Shown here: positions 1 to 6,742 of the stretch, in pieces
Position numbering within the stretch: position 1 is the first letter of the stretch
Layout: the number at the start of each line of letters is the position of its first letter
From: Kiloniellales bacterium
Lineage (GTDB): Bacteria > Pseudomonadota > Alphaproteobacteria > Kiloniellales > JAKSDN01
DNA length: 11,573 bases
Assembly (NCBI GenBank): GCA_022360075.1
Contig: JAKSDN010000619.1
Location: 1 to 11,573 of the forward strand
Reading direction: 5' to 3'
Notes under the pieces: generated by a model
Told to the model about the DNA's origin: nothing
Databases searched by the model: none
What the model saw: only the letters and a program-made list of their open reading frames with translations
Position numbers and translations under genes: made by a program

Positions 1-978
1 ACCGTCTCGCGGGTGCTGAACAATCCCGAGTCGGTGCGGGCCGAACGCCGCCTACGGGTGGAGCAGGCGATCGAGGATCTCGGCTACTTGCCGTTCGCGG
101 CTGCGCAATCTCTGAAATCCGGCCGATCCTTGACCATCGGCGCGATCTTCCCGCGGCTCGACAGCGTGCTCTTCGGCAGCGTACTGGACGAGATGCAGTC
201 CTGGCTCGACGAGGCCGGCTACACGCTGACCGTTATGACCATGGACTACGATATCGGCGTCGAAGCCAAGCGTGTGCGGCAGCTCATTGCCCGCGGTGTC
301 GATGCTCTGATCCTGGTGGGCGGCTGGCATGCCCCGGAGACCGAGGAGATCATCGCGCGCCACGAACTGCCGCGGGTGAACGTCTGGTCCTGGCATGCGG
401 ACAGTCCGCATGTTCAGATCGGCTTCTGCAACCGTGAAGCCACGCGCTCGGCCGCGTCCCATCTCTGCGCGCTCGGCCATCGGCGCATCGGCATGATTTC
501 CCGAGATCCCGAGGGCAACGACCGTGCCGCGGCCTGCGTCGCGGGCGTCCGGGATGCACTGGAGGACGCCGGTTTGCCGATCGACCCCGATTTGTTTGCC
601 AAGGCCGGCTTCGGGATCGATGAGGGCGCGATCGCCTTTTCCAGCCTGATGAGCCGGACGGACCCACCGACCGCGGTTGTCTGCGCGTCGGATTTGTTTG
701 CCTTCGGTGCGCTGCGCGAAGCCCGCCGCCGCGGTCTGGGCGTGCCGGAGGATGTATCGATCACCGGCTTCGACGATTCGGAGCTGTCCCAGATCACCAC
801 CCCGGCGCTGACCTCAGTGCGCACGCCCCGCCAGCAAATGGCCGCACGCTGTGCCCAGAGCATCCTCGGCTATCTCACCGAAGGCCGGGCCATGTCGTCG
901 CTGCGCTTTGCCACGGAACTCGTCGTGCGCGACAGCACCGCGCCCGCCGCCTCGCCTCGCGCTTGCGGGGGCAGGTGA
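1..978 (+). CDS. LacI-family transcriptional regulator (5' end outside window)
   Basis: This is a cytoplasmic repressor or activator of the LacI/GalR family, which binds an operator as a dimer and responds to a small ligand. The reading frame is open from base 1. The first visible residues, TVSRVLNNPESV, are the second half of the LacI helix-turn-helix and lead into the hinge (LGYLPFAAAQSLKSGRS), so only about 20 N-terminal residues should be missing. A periplasmic-binding-protein-like sensor domain follows and runs to the end. It carries the typical RGVDALILVGG, LGHRRIGMI, AVVCASDLFAFGALREARRRG and PEDVSITGFDDSEL motifs. The gene converges on the lyase operon with a 28-bp gap, so it is not cotranscribed with anything visible here. 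Its target, possibly sugar or carboxylate genes to the left, cannot be read from this window. The truncation is a window edge and not a mutation. Confidence 0.95.
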   Translation, partial: TVSRVLNNPESVRAERRLRVEQAIEDLGYLPFAAAQSLKSGRSLTIGAIFPRLDSVLFGSVLDEMQSWLDEAGYTLTVMTMDYDIGVEAKRVRQLIARGVDALILVGGWHAPETEEIIARHELPRVNVWSWHADSPHVQIGFCNREATRSAASHLCALGHRRIGMISRDPEGNDRAAACVAGVRDALEDAGLPIDPDLFAKAGFGIDEGAIAFSSLMSRTDPPTAVVCASDLFAFGALREARRRGLGVPEDVSITGFDDSELSQITTPALTSVRTPRQQMAARCAQSILGYLTEGRAMSSLRFATELVVRDSTAPAASPRACGGR

Positions 979-1006
979 TCGGCCCCAGGGCAAACGGCAC
1001 CTGACC

Positions 1007-3721
1007 TTAAGTTACGTAGGCACAGTCCGAGGCCGGCGTCCGTGTATCCATGTTGCGGCCGCGGTTCAGGTGGTCGTCGATTTCGGCCGCGGCGCCGATC
1101 ATGCGGCCGTATAGGAATACGGTGAAGGCGGCGGTCTCGAGGTCGCGCTCACTCAGGTTTCCGGCCTTGTAGTCCTTCCACAAAAGCGCGAGGAGTAACG
1201 CCGCGATGACCGCATCGACGTTGACGCAGAATACGTAGGGGGTCGCGCCGACGTCGTAGAGGGCCTGGACGAGTTCCCGGTAGAAATGATGAAAGGCGTT
1301 GTAGTCGCCGCGCTGCCCCAGGAACTCGGCGATGAAGCGTTCGCGCGGGTCGTAGTTGACCGGCTTTCCCTTGAAGACGGGATGATGAACGCCGGGCAGG
1401 GCGCGAACGCTGGTGGTTCCCAGTTCCTTCGCCCTCGCTTTTTCCGCCTTGAAGGCTCTCGCGAAGGACGTTGCCATATCCTTCAGGTCCAGACCGTGAT
1501 CCGGGTCTGCAGGATCCTCCAGGCCGGAGTCCTTGAACTGCTCGAGCAAGAGGGCCATGCCTTCGAAACCGTTGCCGCCGTGGCTGTAGCCCGTGTGGGT
1601 CAGAAATCCGACCATGGCCTTGTTGATCTGCACCCGCCCCGGTGTCTGTGGACCGTCGGCCGCCACCGCGCCTTTCGCCCCTTGGGCGGAGATCGCGCCC
1701 GGCCCGTTGGAGATCAGCAAGCCGATCAGGATCTGCAAGGGGCGCGCCTCCGCTTCCGTCGGCTTCTTGCCGGTCATGGCAAGGAAACAGAGGTCGGCCA
1801 TGGTCCACGCGCCGAAGCGTTCCTCACGCGGAATGCCGTAAAGGGAGCCGTGCTCGTGATGCCGGCCCGGTATCGAGGCGCCGACCATCACGCCGTATAG
1901 CCGCAGATACCAGGGCAGTGTCTCCGCGGTCAGACGGCTGATCCGCTTCCGCATCAGCGGTGCCCAGGCAATGGACGTCGATATCGCTGCCAGGATCGCG
2001 TCCCGCGAGGGCCGGCCACCGAGACCCTCGAGGAATCTGAGGAACACGGACTCGGCGCCGTGCTGGCGGACGGCCTGCAACATGGCCTCGGGTCGCGGGT
2101 CATCCGCCTCCGCCTCGCCCGCCATGAAGAGAGCACGGGTCGCGTCGTCCACATTGATCCCCGAAAGGTCGAAGCCCTCGTCGCTGCCGTCCTTTAGTCC
2201 GGAGTAGACGAAAAGGTCGATCAGCGCCCGGGTGCAGGCGAGCGTCCGTTCCACCCGCTTCGGCCCGACAATCGAGGCCGCAGCCGCCATGATGGTGTTT
2301 GGCGAGTTGCCAGCCTCGCGCGCGGCATCGGCGGCCTGCAAGATCGGGTCGCCTACGAGGTTCACTTCGGCCGCCACCGCCACGTCCAGCAGCGCCCGGT
2401 CGTTTTCGCCGGCGATCTCGTGCACCAAGGGTAGGGCGAAGTTCGCTTCGAGCGGTTCCAATGCAAGGTCGAGGACTGAGTGGCCGTGGACGCTGGTCAC
2501 CTGCGTCTTGGGGTCCATCACGCTGGCGCCGGACTTGTCTTTCATCGTCTGGCGCGCGATCACCGCGCCAACCTGCCGACCGAGTGCGGCGATCTGCTCA
2601 GCATAGGGTTCGGGTGCTGCTTTGGGCACAAGGGCCACTTCCTTCGGAAGCGCCAGCCCTTGATCGTTGGCGATCCAGGGTTTCAGGGCGAGGCTCCCCC
2701 TCGATTCGAAATCCGGCTCGACGCCGCTGAGCGCCATCACGGCGCTCAGCGCAGCCGGTATGTCGGCGATGTTCGTCACCACCGCACCCTTTTTCGAGAC
2801 CACCCGGTTATCCGCCGTGAAGATCCCATCCACGCCGAAGGCTTCCATGAACCAGCCCTCTTTGTCCTCGGCTCTGTCGCCGGAGCCGGCCATGGCGCCG
2901 GCATGGCCGACGGCGCGGGTCAGCTTGGACTTCCAACGGCCGACGACGCAGGCGACAACCGGCTTGCCGAAGTTCAAACCGTGCTCGTAGTAGCCGCCCG
3001 GTTCGGCATAGAGCACGGCCGCCTTGGAGCGCTCGTCGTTCTGGAAAGCGTGCGCGAAGTCGCGGGCGGCGTAGTGGATGTAAACGTCCTTACCGGATGA
3101 GACGAGGGTGGTGGTACCCCAGCCCTCGGTCGCCAGATATTGGGCGATGGTGGTGGTGAAGCCGCCCGAGTTGGAGAAAATCGCCACCGAGCCCTTGTGC
3201 AGCGACTCCTCGGGATGGTCGCCGCCGAGGGCGCCCCCGATGCGCACCCGGTTCCAGGAGTCCGCTACGCCCAGGCAATTGCCGCCGAATACGTCGATCC
3301 CATTGGCCTGCGCCATCGCCCGGATCTCGCGCGCGTCATGCACGGCGATTTTCTCGGTGATGATGACGATCTTCTCGAGGCCCGGATTGACGCGTACCAG
3401 TTCGGCCACGCCGTCGCGCACGCCGGACGGCGGCAAATAGACGACCCCGCTGTTGAAGTGGTGTCCGGCGTCCAAGCCCTCGCGTACGTTGTTGAAGACC
3501 GGGATGTTGCCCGCCGGCGTCTTGAGGACTTGGCCGCTCCGCCCGGGCGACGTTCCGAAAACGATATTGCTACCCGAGAAGGCATGGCTGGTCGGCGATA
3601 CCTGCCGCGACTCGCCGCCCAGGATATTCAGAACGCAAACCCGATCGTCACGGGTCGCGATCTCGGCCAATGATCGGATGCCGAGATAGTAGGGGAAAGC
3701 CTCGATGCCCTGGCGATGCAT
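1007..3721 (-). CDS. aclA: ATP-citrate-lyase-type large subunit (CoA-ligase alpha + citrate-synthase-like domain), divergent
   Basis: A 904-residue cytoplasmic enzyme, predicted to work with the adjacent ATP-grasp subunit to form citryl-CoA (or an analogue) from ATP, CoA and acid and cleave it to acetyl-CoA and oxaloacetate. Residues about 1-345 match succinyl-CoA-synthetase alpha: CoA-binding GTSPGRSGQ (56-64) and PVFNNVREG (74-82), GGNCLG (146-151), SNSGG (183-187) and the phospho-histidine loop GHAGA, with His273. Residues about 620-904 match the citrate-synthase-like C-terminus of ACLY: SNGPGAIS (671-678), YSHGGNG (712-718), GVHHPVFKG (777-785) with His780, YDPR (790-793) and NVDAVIA (834-840) with Asp836, ending SDCAYV like ACLY's own C-terminus. 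About 270 residues between these parts (350-620) have no counterpart in the classical ~610-residue AclA. An AGGGGAGGA ribosome site precedes the ATG. The family is clear; citrate as the real substrate is inference. Confidence 0.88.
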   Translation of the reverse strand: MHRQGIEAFPYYLGIRSLAEIATRDDRVCVLNILGGESRQVSPTSHAFSGSNIVFGTSPGRSGQVLKTPAGNIPVFNNVREGLDAGHHFNSGVVYLPPSGVRDGVAELVRVNPGLEKIVIITEKIAVHDAREIRAMAQANGIDVFGGNCLGVADSWNRVRIGGALGGDHPEESLHKGSVAIFSNSGGFTTTIAQYLATEGWGTTTLVSSGKDVYIHYAARDFAHAFQNDERSKAAVLYAEPGGYYEHGLNFGKPVVACVVGRWKSKLTRAVGHAGAMAGSGDRAEDKEGWFMEAFGVDGIFTADNRVVSKKGAVVTNIADIPAALSAVMALSGVEPDFESRGSLALKPWIANDQGLALPKEVALVPKAAPEPYAEQIAALGRQVGAVIARQTMKDKSGASVMDPKTQVTSVHGHSVLDLALEPLEANFALPLVHEIAGENDRALLDVAVAAEVNLVGDPILQAADAAREAGNSPNTIMAAAASIVGPKRVERTLACTRALIDLFVYSGLKDGSDEGFDLSGINVDDATRALFMAGEAEADDPRPEAMLQAVRQHGAESVFLRFLEGLGGRPSRDAILAAISTSIAWAPLMRKRISRLTAETLPWYLRLYGVMVGASIPGRHHEHGSLYGIPREERFGAWTMADLCFLAMTGKKPTEAEARPLQILIGLLISNGPGAISAQGAKGAVAADGPQTPGRVQINKAMVGFLTHTGYSHGGNGFEGMALLLEQFKDSGLEDPADPDHGLDLKDMATSFARAFKAEKARAKELGTTSVRALPGVHHPVFKGKPVNYDPRERFIAEFLGQRGDYNAFHHFYRELVQALYDVGATPYVFCVNVDAVIAALLLALLWKDYKAGNLSERDLETAAFTVFLYGRMIGAAAEIDDHLNRGRNMDTRTPASDCAYVT

Positions 3722-3727
3722 GATCCA

Positions 3728-3736
3728 TCCTCCCCT
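3728..3736 (-). promoter_or_regulatory. Ribosome binding site overlapping the upstream stop codon
   Basis: On the minus strand AGGGGAGGA lies 6 bases before the large-subunit ATG and overlaps the TAG stop of the ATP-grasp gene (TAGGGGAGGA). Ribosomes finishing the small subunit are therefore placed on the start site of the large one. This suggests translational coupling and near-equal synthesis of the two subunits. Confidence 0.8.
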
Positions 3737-5015
3737 AATTCGCCGGGTGCAGACCGAGATGACTGGCGATGGCCTCGCGCCCGCCGCTCTTCATCCACTG
3801 GTCCACTTTCTTGGCATAGTTCACGACCTCCGAGATGGCGCTGTCGAAGCCGAAGAAACGGTACGGAAGGCCAAGGCTGTCGCAGGTCTCGCCGAGCGCG
3901 CCCATGCCGCGGACCAGATTCGGTCCGCCGCGACCGACCACCACGTAAAGCGGCGTTGGGCCGTGATCGGCGAAGTACTGGCGCAGCGCGTCGCCCATCG
4001 CCCGGAAGGTCTCGAAGATGTCAGTGTTGTTCGACTTGCCCCCAATGATGAACAGCACGTTGGCCTGTGCGAGGAAGTGCCGGTAACAGATGCTCGCGAC
4101 CGACTTCATTTTCTCGTAGGGAGGATTGCCGCCGAAGTCCGACGAGATGATCGCCGCATCTCCGAGCACCTCGGTGACGAGGCTGTTGGCTCCACCGCCG
4201 AACGTGGGCGCGAGAATCGTCCCTTTGTCATTGATGACAAAGACATCGGACTGGCCCTGATGGGTCCGAAGCTGGTTGACCTCCTGCTCAAAGGCGGAAA
4301 CGTCGGCCGCAAAGAGGTGGTCCGGCAGACCCAGCCGCGCAACCCGCGGATCGTCGCGGTCGAAGCCACACTTGAAGTCGCAGGCGACCGGCGTGAGTCG
4401 GCCGCCGCGTCCCGGCATCATGCGGATCGGGTTCAGTTCCAGGGCGGTCATGCCGTAGTGTTGAACGAGTTCCCACAGCTTCGGCAGGTGTTGCACGAGA
4501 GGCGAGATGATCTCCTTGGGCGCCTTGATGTCGGAGAGCGCGTTCGCGACGACGAAGGCCTTGAGTCCGGTCAAGGCCTCGAACGGCACGGTCGCGATGT
4601 CGTCCTTGTCCAACTCCTCGATGTCGACACCGCCGCGGTGGGTCAGGGTCATGGTCGGCGCTCGATAACGGGTGTCATCGGTGATCGAGAAGTAGACTTC
4701 GTTCTCGGCCGGAATCGCGCTCTCGAAGGTAACGCCTTGGGCCTTTGCGTAAGCGTTGCCGTGGCGGTGCTCGGCGAAGTAGAGACGCTCCTTCTCCTGC
4801 ATAGCGGTCTGCAGATCACTGGCGCGGCCGATCAGGCCAGACTTTCCCTTCTTGCCGACACCGCCCTTGAAGAAGGGCTTGATGAACACGGACCCATGGC
4901 GATTGATGAGGTCTTGAACCTCGTCCTCCGTCGCCTCGGGTCCGAGCACTTCGGCGGTTGGATAGCCGACGTGGCGCAGCAGCTTGGCGCCGTAGAGCAT
5001 TCCGGTGATTTGCAT
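3735..5015 (-). CDS. aclB: ATP-citrate-lyase-type ATP-grasp subunit (succinyl-CoA synthetase beta-like)
   Basis: A 426-residue ATP-grasp subunit that should bind ATP and Mg, phosphorylate the histidine of the large subunit and help form the acyl-CoA intermediate. It matches the N-terminal part of animal ACLY along its length: VFIKPFFKGGVGKKGKSGLI (43-62, compare ACLY KRRGKLGLVG), HRGGVDIEELD (126-136), ALELNPI with Glu193 and Asn195 (metal site), CDFKCGFD (212-219), FGGGANS (272-278), FIIGGKSNN (322-330) and GRGGPN (361-366). The length is close to known AclB (about 400). The frame continues upstream to a TTG at 5033, but the ATG at 5015 is preferred because GGGGAGGG (5024-5031) sits 8 bases before it and the extra residues would be that ribosome site translated. 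It lies 13 bp upstream of the large-subunit gene. Homology is secure; the exact substrate acid is not. Confidence 0.9.
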   Translation of the reverse strand: MQITGMLYGAKLLRHVGYPTAEVLGPEATEDEVQDLINRHGSVFIKPFFKGGVGKKGKSGLIGRASDLQTAMQEKERLYFAEHRHGNAYAKAQGVTFESAIPAENEVYFSITDDTRYRAPTMTLTHRGGVDIEELDKDDIATVPFEALTGLKAFVVANALSDIKAPKEIISPLVQHLPKLWELVQHYGMTALELNPIRMMPGRGGRLTPVACDFKCGFDRDDPRVARLGLPDHLFAADVSAFEQEVNQLRTHQGQSDVFVINDKGTILAPTFGGGANSLVTEVLGDAAIISSDFGGNPPYEKMKSVASICYRHFLAQANVLFIIGGKSNNTDIFETFRAMGDALRQYFADHGPTPLYVVVGRGGPNLVRGMGALGETCDSLGLPYRFFGFDSAISEVVNYAKKVDQWMKSGGREAIASHLGLHPAN

Positions 5016-5023
5016 GAGCCGAT

Positions 5024-5031
5024 CCCTCCCC
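5024..5031 (-). promoter_or_regulatory. Ribosome binding site of the ATP-grasp subunit
   Basis: GGGGAGGG on the minus strand, 8 bases before the ATG at 5015. It decides the start in favour of this ATG over the in-frame TTG at 5033, which would sit inside or before the ribosome site. Confidence 0.75.
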
Positions 5032-5082
5032 AATAGTCCGCAGGATAACGGCCCTACCTTTCGGCGCGCTTTCAGGAGAAGT

Positions 5083-5103
5083 GCATCCCGTGCTGCGGGC
5101 TGC
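5083..5103. other. Small hairpin in the LysR-aclB gap
   Basis: The 108-bp gap between the LysR stop and the aclB start holds an imperfect inverted repeat: GCA-t-CCCG, loop TGCTG, CGGG-c-TGC, that is 7 pairs around one mismatch. No T-run follows on the minus strand, so it is not a convincing terminator. LysR and the lyase genes could be one transcript, or the lyase could have its own promoter here. No good -35/-10 pair was seen. Confidence 0.35.
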
Positions 5104-5123
5104 CGGCTATGGTGAGATCGCGT

Positions 5124-6044
5124 TTAGCGTCCCTTCTGGAGCAAGTCTCGCGCTTCGCCTCGGACCAGCGAGACGAAACGCTGTGCGGAGGCAGAATGAT
5201 CGAGGCTACGGCACGCGAGCAAGATCTGCGCTAGGAGCCGTGGCGGCTCTGCGAGCGGACGGTAGACGACCCCATCGAGCTGCATCCCGCCGAGCGATTC
5301 CGGCACGATGGTCACCCCGAGCCCCGCTGCGACCAGATTGAGAGTCGCGACGACGCGCGGTGCTTCCTGCTCGATCCGTGGTGTGAAACCGGCGTAGTGG
5401 CAGGCCCCGACGATCTGATCGTACAGACCGGGCCCCGACGAGCGGCGATAGAGCACGAATGGCTCCGCTGCGAGATCGACGAGAGGAAGGGGCGCGGTGC
5501 CCTCCTTCGTCGAGAGTCGATGATCGCTTGGCAAGGCCGCGAACATCCGCTCTTCCAGCAACGCGTGCACCCTGACGCCCTCGCCGTCAGGCACGGGCGA
5601 ACGGATGAAGGCCACGTCGAGCCGTTCCGCCCTCACTGCGGACATGAGGTCGCCGGTGCCGCTTTCCTCCAGAACCAGCGATACCCGGGGATAGTTCTCG
5701 CGGAACAGCCGAATGACGCGCGGGACGAAGGGATGGAAAGGTGCGGAGCTGGTGAAGCCCACGACGATCCGCCCCTGCTCGCCGCGCGCCGTCCGCTTGG
5801 CCTTCGCCAACGCGCCGTCGATCTCGTTCAGTATCCGACGGGCATCGAGAAGGAGCGTTCGGCCGGCGTCGGTCAGTTCGACGCCGCGTGGTTTCCGTCG
5901 GAAGAGCTGTACGTCGAGTTCCCGTTCCAGGGCGCGTATCTGTTGACTGAGGGGCGGTTGCTGGATTCCGAGGCGTTCTGCCGCCCGGGTCACATGGCCT
6001 TCCTCGGCAACGGCGACGAAGTAGCGGAGATGTCTCAGTTCCAT
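5124..6044 (-). CDS. LysR-type transcriptional regulator
   Basis: A 306-residue DNA-binding regulator of the LysR family, cytoplasmic and probably tetrameric. Residues 1-60 form the winged helix-turn-helix (MELRHLRYFVAVAEEGHV, then AAERLGIQQPPLSQQIRALE and LFRRKPRGVELTDAG), followed by a linker helix. Residues about 90-296 form the inducer-binding domain (GRIVVGFTSSAPF, RLDVAFIRSP, VAAGLGVTIVPES). The frame extends to a TTG at 6059, but the ATG at 6044 gives the canonical MELRHLRYF start. Neither start has a clear ribosome site. The gene lies upstream of the lyase genes on the same strand and is divergent from the small gene at 6158. Either neighbour could be its target, and the inverted repeats between it and the small gene are candidate operators. 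Regulation of the lyase by a pathway metabolite is plausible but inferred. Confidence 0.92.
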   Translation of the reverse strand: MELRHLRYFVAVAEEGHVTRAAERLGIQQPPLSQQIRALERELDVQLFRRKPRGVELTDAGRTLLLDARRILNEIDGALAKAKRTARGEQGRIVVGFTSSAPFHPFVPRVIRLFRENYPRVSLVLEESGTGDLMSAVRAERLDVAFIRSPVPDGEGVRVHALLEERMFAALPSDHRLSTKEGTAPLPLVDLAAEPFVLYRRSSGPGLYDQIVGACHYAGFTPRIEQEAPRVVATLNLVAAGLGVTIVPESLGGMQLDGVVYRPLAEPPRLLAQILLACRSLDHSASAQRFVSLVRGEARDLLQKGR

Positions 6045-6105
6045 GGCATATCGTTTCAATATGAATTCTGCATATACTATATATTAGACCTAATATCATG
6101 CCATG
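6042..6105. promoter_or_regulatory. Divergent control region with a nested pair of inverted repeats
   Basis: The LysR/DUF1127-like divergent region is strikingly AT-rich from about 6048 to 6118 compared with the GC-rich genes around it. CATGGCAT (6042-6049) and ATGCCATG (6098-6105) form a perfect 8-bp inverted repeat around a 48-bp spacer; the left arm contains the LysR ATG. Inside the spacer ATATTAG-AC-CTAATAT (6081-6096) is a perfect 7-bp dyad with a 2-bp centre. LysR regulators typically bind such dyads beside divergent promoters. TATACT (6073-6078) and TAATAT (6091-6096) resemble -10 boxes on the plus strand, but no matching -35 box was found, so no promoter is assigned. Confidence 0.5.
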
Positions 6106-6114
6106 CCCATTTTC

Positions 6115-6143
6115 TGTGTGCCCTCGTAAGTGAGGAACACACA
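6115..6143 (+). promoter_or_regulatory. Leader hairpin just before the ribosome site of the DUF1127-like gene
   Basis: TGTGTG (6115-6120) pairs with CACACA (6138-6143), and CCTC (6122-6125) with GAGG (6132-6135), leaving a GTAAGT loop and a small internal bulge. The ribosome site GGAGAGAG (6145-6152) starts two bases after the stem. In the mRNA this could shield or present the ribosome site or protect the 5' end. A DNA operator is the alternative reading. Confidence 0.4.
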
Positions 6144-6157
6144 CGGAGAGAGCCTTC

Positions 6158-6394
6158 ATGGAAGATCGGGCATGCATCGACGAGAGCCCTGGACAGCCAC
6201 GGCGCCATGAGACGGTTTCGATCTTCGGCAGGCTGGCACGGCTGATCGAGACCTATCGGCGCTACATTCGCGCCGGCTGTGAAATCGGCCAACTGCTTGG
6301 CTTGAGCGATGCGCAGCTCGCCGCTCGGAACCTGAAGCGAGAGGGCGTCGCACGAAAGACCTTCGCGAAGCACGGTATCGACCTGGATCCATGA
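6158..6394 (+). CDS. Small DUF1127-like (YjiS-like) protein
   Basis: A 78-residue, basic, cytoplasmic protein without signal peptide or membrane segment. The ATG follows GGAGAGAG by 5 bases, which supports real translation. Residues about 22-70 (FGRLARLIETYRRYIRAG, then LLGLSDAQLAARNLKREGVARKTF) recall the short arginine-rich helix-turn-helix of DUF1127 proteins, whose usual core is a 'LsDreLaDIGLsR' motif. Here the D-I-G part is changed to A-R-N, so the assignment is tentative. Members of that family in Alphaproteobacteria have been linked to RNA binding and to phosphate or carbon metabolism; whether this one does the same is unknown. It is divergent from LysR and may be under its control. 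Confidence 0.6.
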   Translation: MEDRACIDESPGQPRRHETVSIFGRLARLIETYRRYIRAGCEIGQLLGLSDAQLAARNLKREGVARKTFAKHGIDLDP

Positions 6395-6742
6395 TCGCAG
6401 ACCGATGAGGTTGACGCGAAGCTGCCTACCTTCCCAATAGGGTTAAGGGGCCTGGACGAGCGCCTGAAGCATATGTCGTGGGAGCCGATGCCAAGAGCCT
6501 GATTCGAAAAAACGCCCTGAGTTCAATGAGTTGATACAGCTCAGCTGTCATCACCGGGCTTGACCCGGTGATCCAGAGTGACGTTTTGATCAGGCGATGC
6601 CTGGATTGCCGGATCAAGTCGGGCAATGACAAGTGAAGAGGGGATTCTCTCCAACTTCTTGTTCAAGAAAAGATCACTCTGGGTCAGGCTCTACGGGCAT
6701 GCCAACGCTTGCAGAGCGAGGCAAAGCGCCGCACGCGCCACT
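6395..6742. other. Gene-poor stretch of 348 bp
   Basis: No convincing gene on either strand. It holds a weak hairpin shortly after the small gene (CCTTCCC at 6429-6435, loop AATA, GGG-TT-AAGG to 6448, no T-run), the 86-bp palindromic repeat at 6546-6631, and a short dyad TTCTTG-TT-CAAGAA (6656-6669). A minus-strand frame of 68 codons (6426-6632) runs through the repeat and looks like repeat translated by chance. Confidence 0.6.
6546..6631. repeat. REP-like palindromic intergenic element, 86 bp
   Basis: The element starts with TGTCAT and ends with ATGACA. Its two outer 31-base arms are inverted copies of each other at about 24 of 31 positions, by hand alignment. The left arm also folds on itself: ATCACCGGG (6550-6558), loop CTTGA, CCCGGTGAT (6564-6572), a perfect 9-bp stem. 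The right arm folds as ATTGCC (6605-6610) with GGCAAT (6622-6627) plus two inner pairs. The GGGCTTGACCCGG-type core is what is seen in dispersed intergenic repeats of many Alphaproteobacteria. Copy number cannot be judged from one window. It could end or stabilise the transcript of the small gene upstream. Confidence 0.75.

Noticed and set aside
972..1003. CAGGTG / CACCTG inverted repeat between the convergent LacI and lyase genes, as a two-way terminator
   Set aside because: Only 6 pairs around a 20-base loop and no T-run on either strand; too weak to call.
1007..3721. Large subunit as plain succinyl-CoA synthetase alpha or a frameshifted fusion
   Set aside because: The citrate-synthase-like C-terminus aligns to the very end with ACLY in one uninterrupted frame, so the fusion is the natural family architecture.
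3705..5036. Plus-strand open frame of 443 codons antisense to the ATP-grasp gene
   Set aside because: Its protein has no recognisable motifs and is rich in R, H and E as typical for antisense frames in GC-rich DNA. The minus strand carries a clear ATP-grasp protein with ribosome site.
6426..6632. Minus-strand frame of 68 codons with SLWITGSSPVMT
   Set aside because: It runs through the palindromic repeat; the peptide is the repeat translated, a frequent source of false small genes.
6656..6669. TTCTTG-TT-CAAGAA dyad as a terminator of the small minus-strand gene
   Set aside because: Stem of 6 mostly A-T pairs with a 2-base centre and no following T-run on the minus strand; too weak a hairpin.
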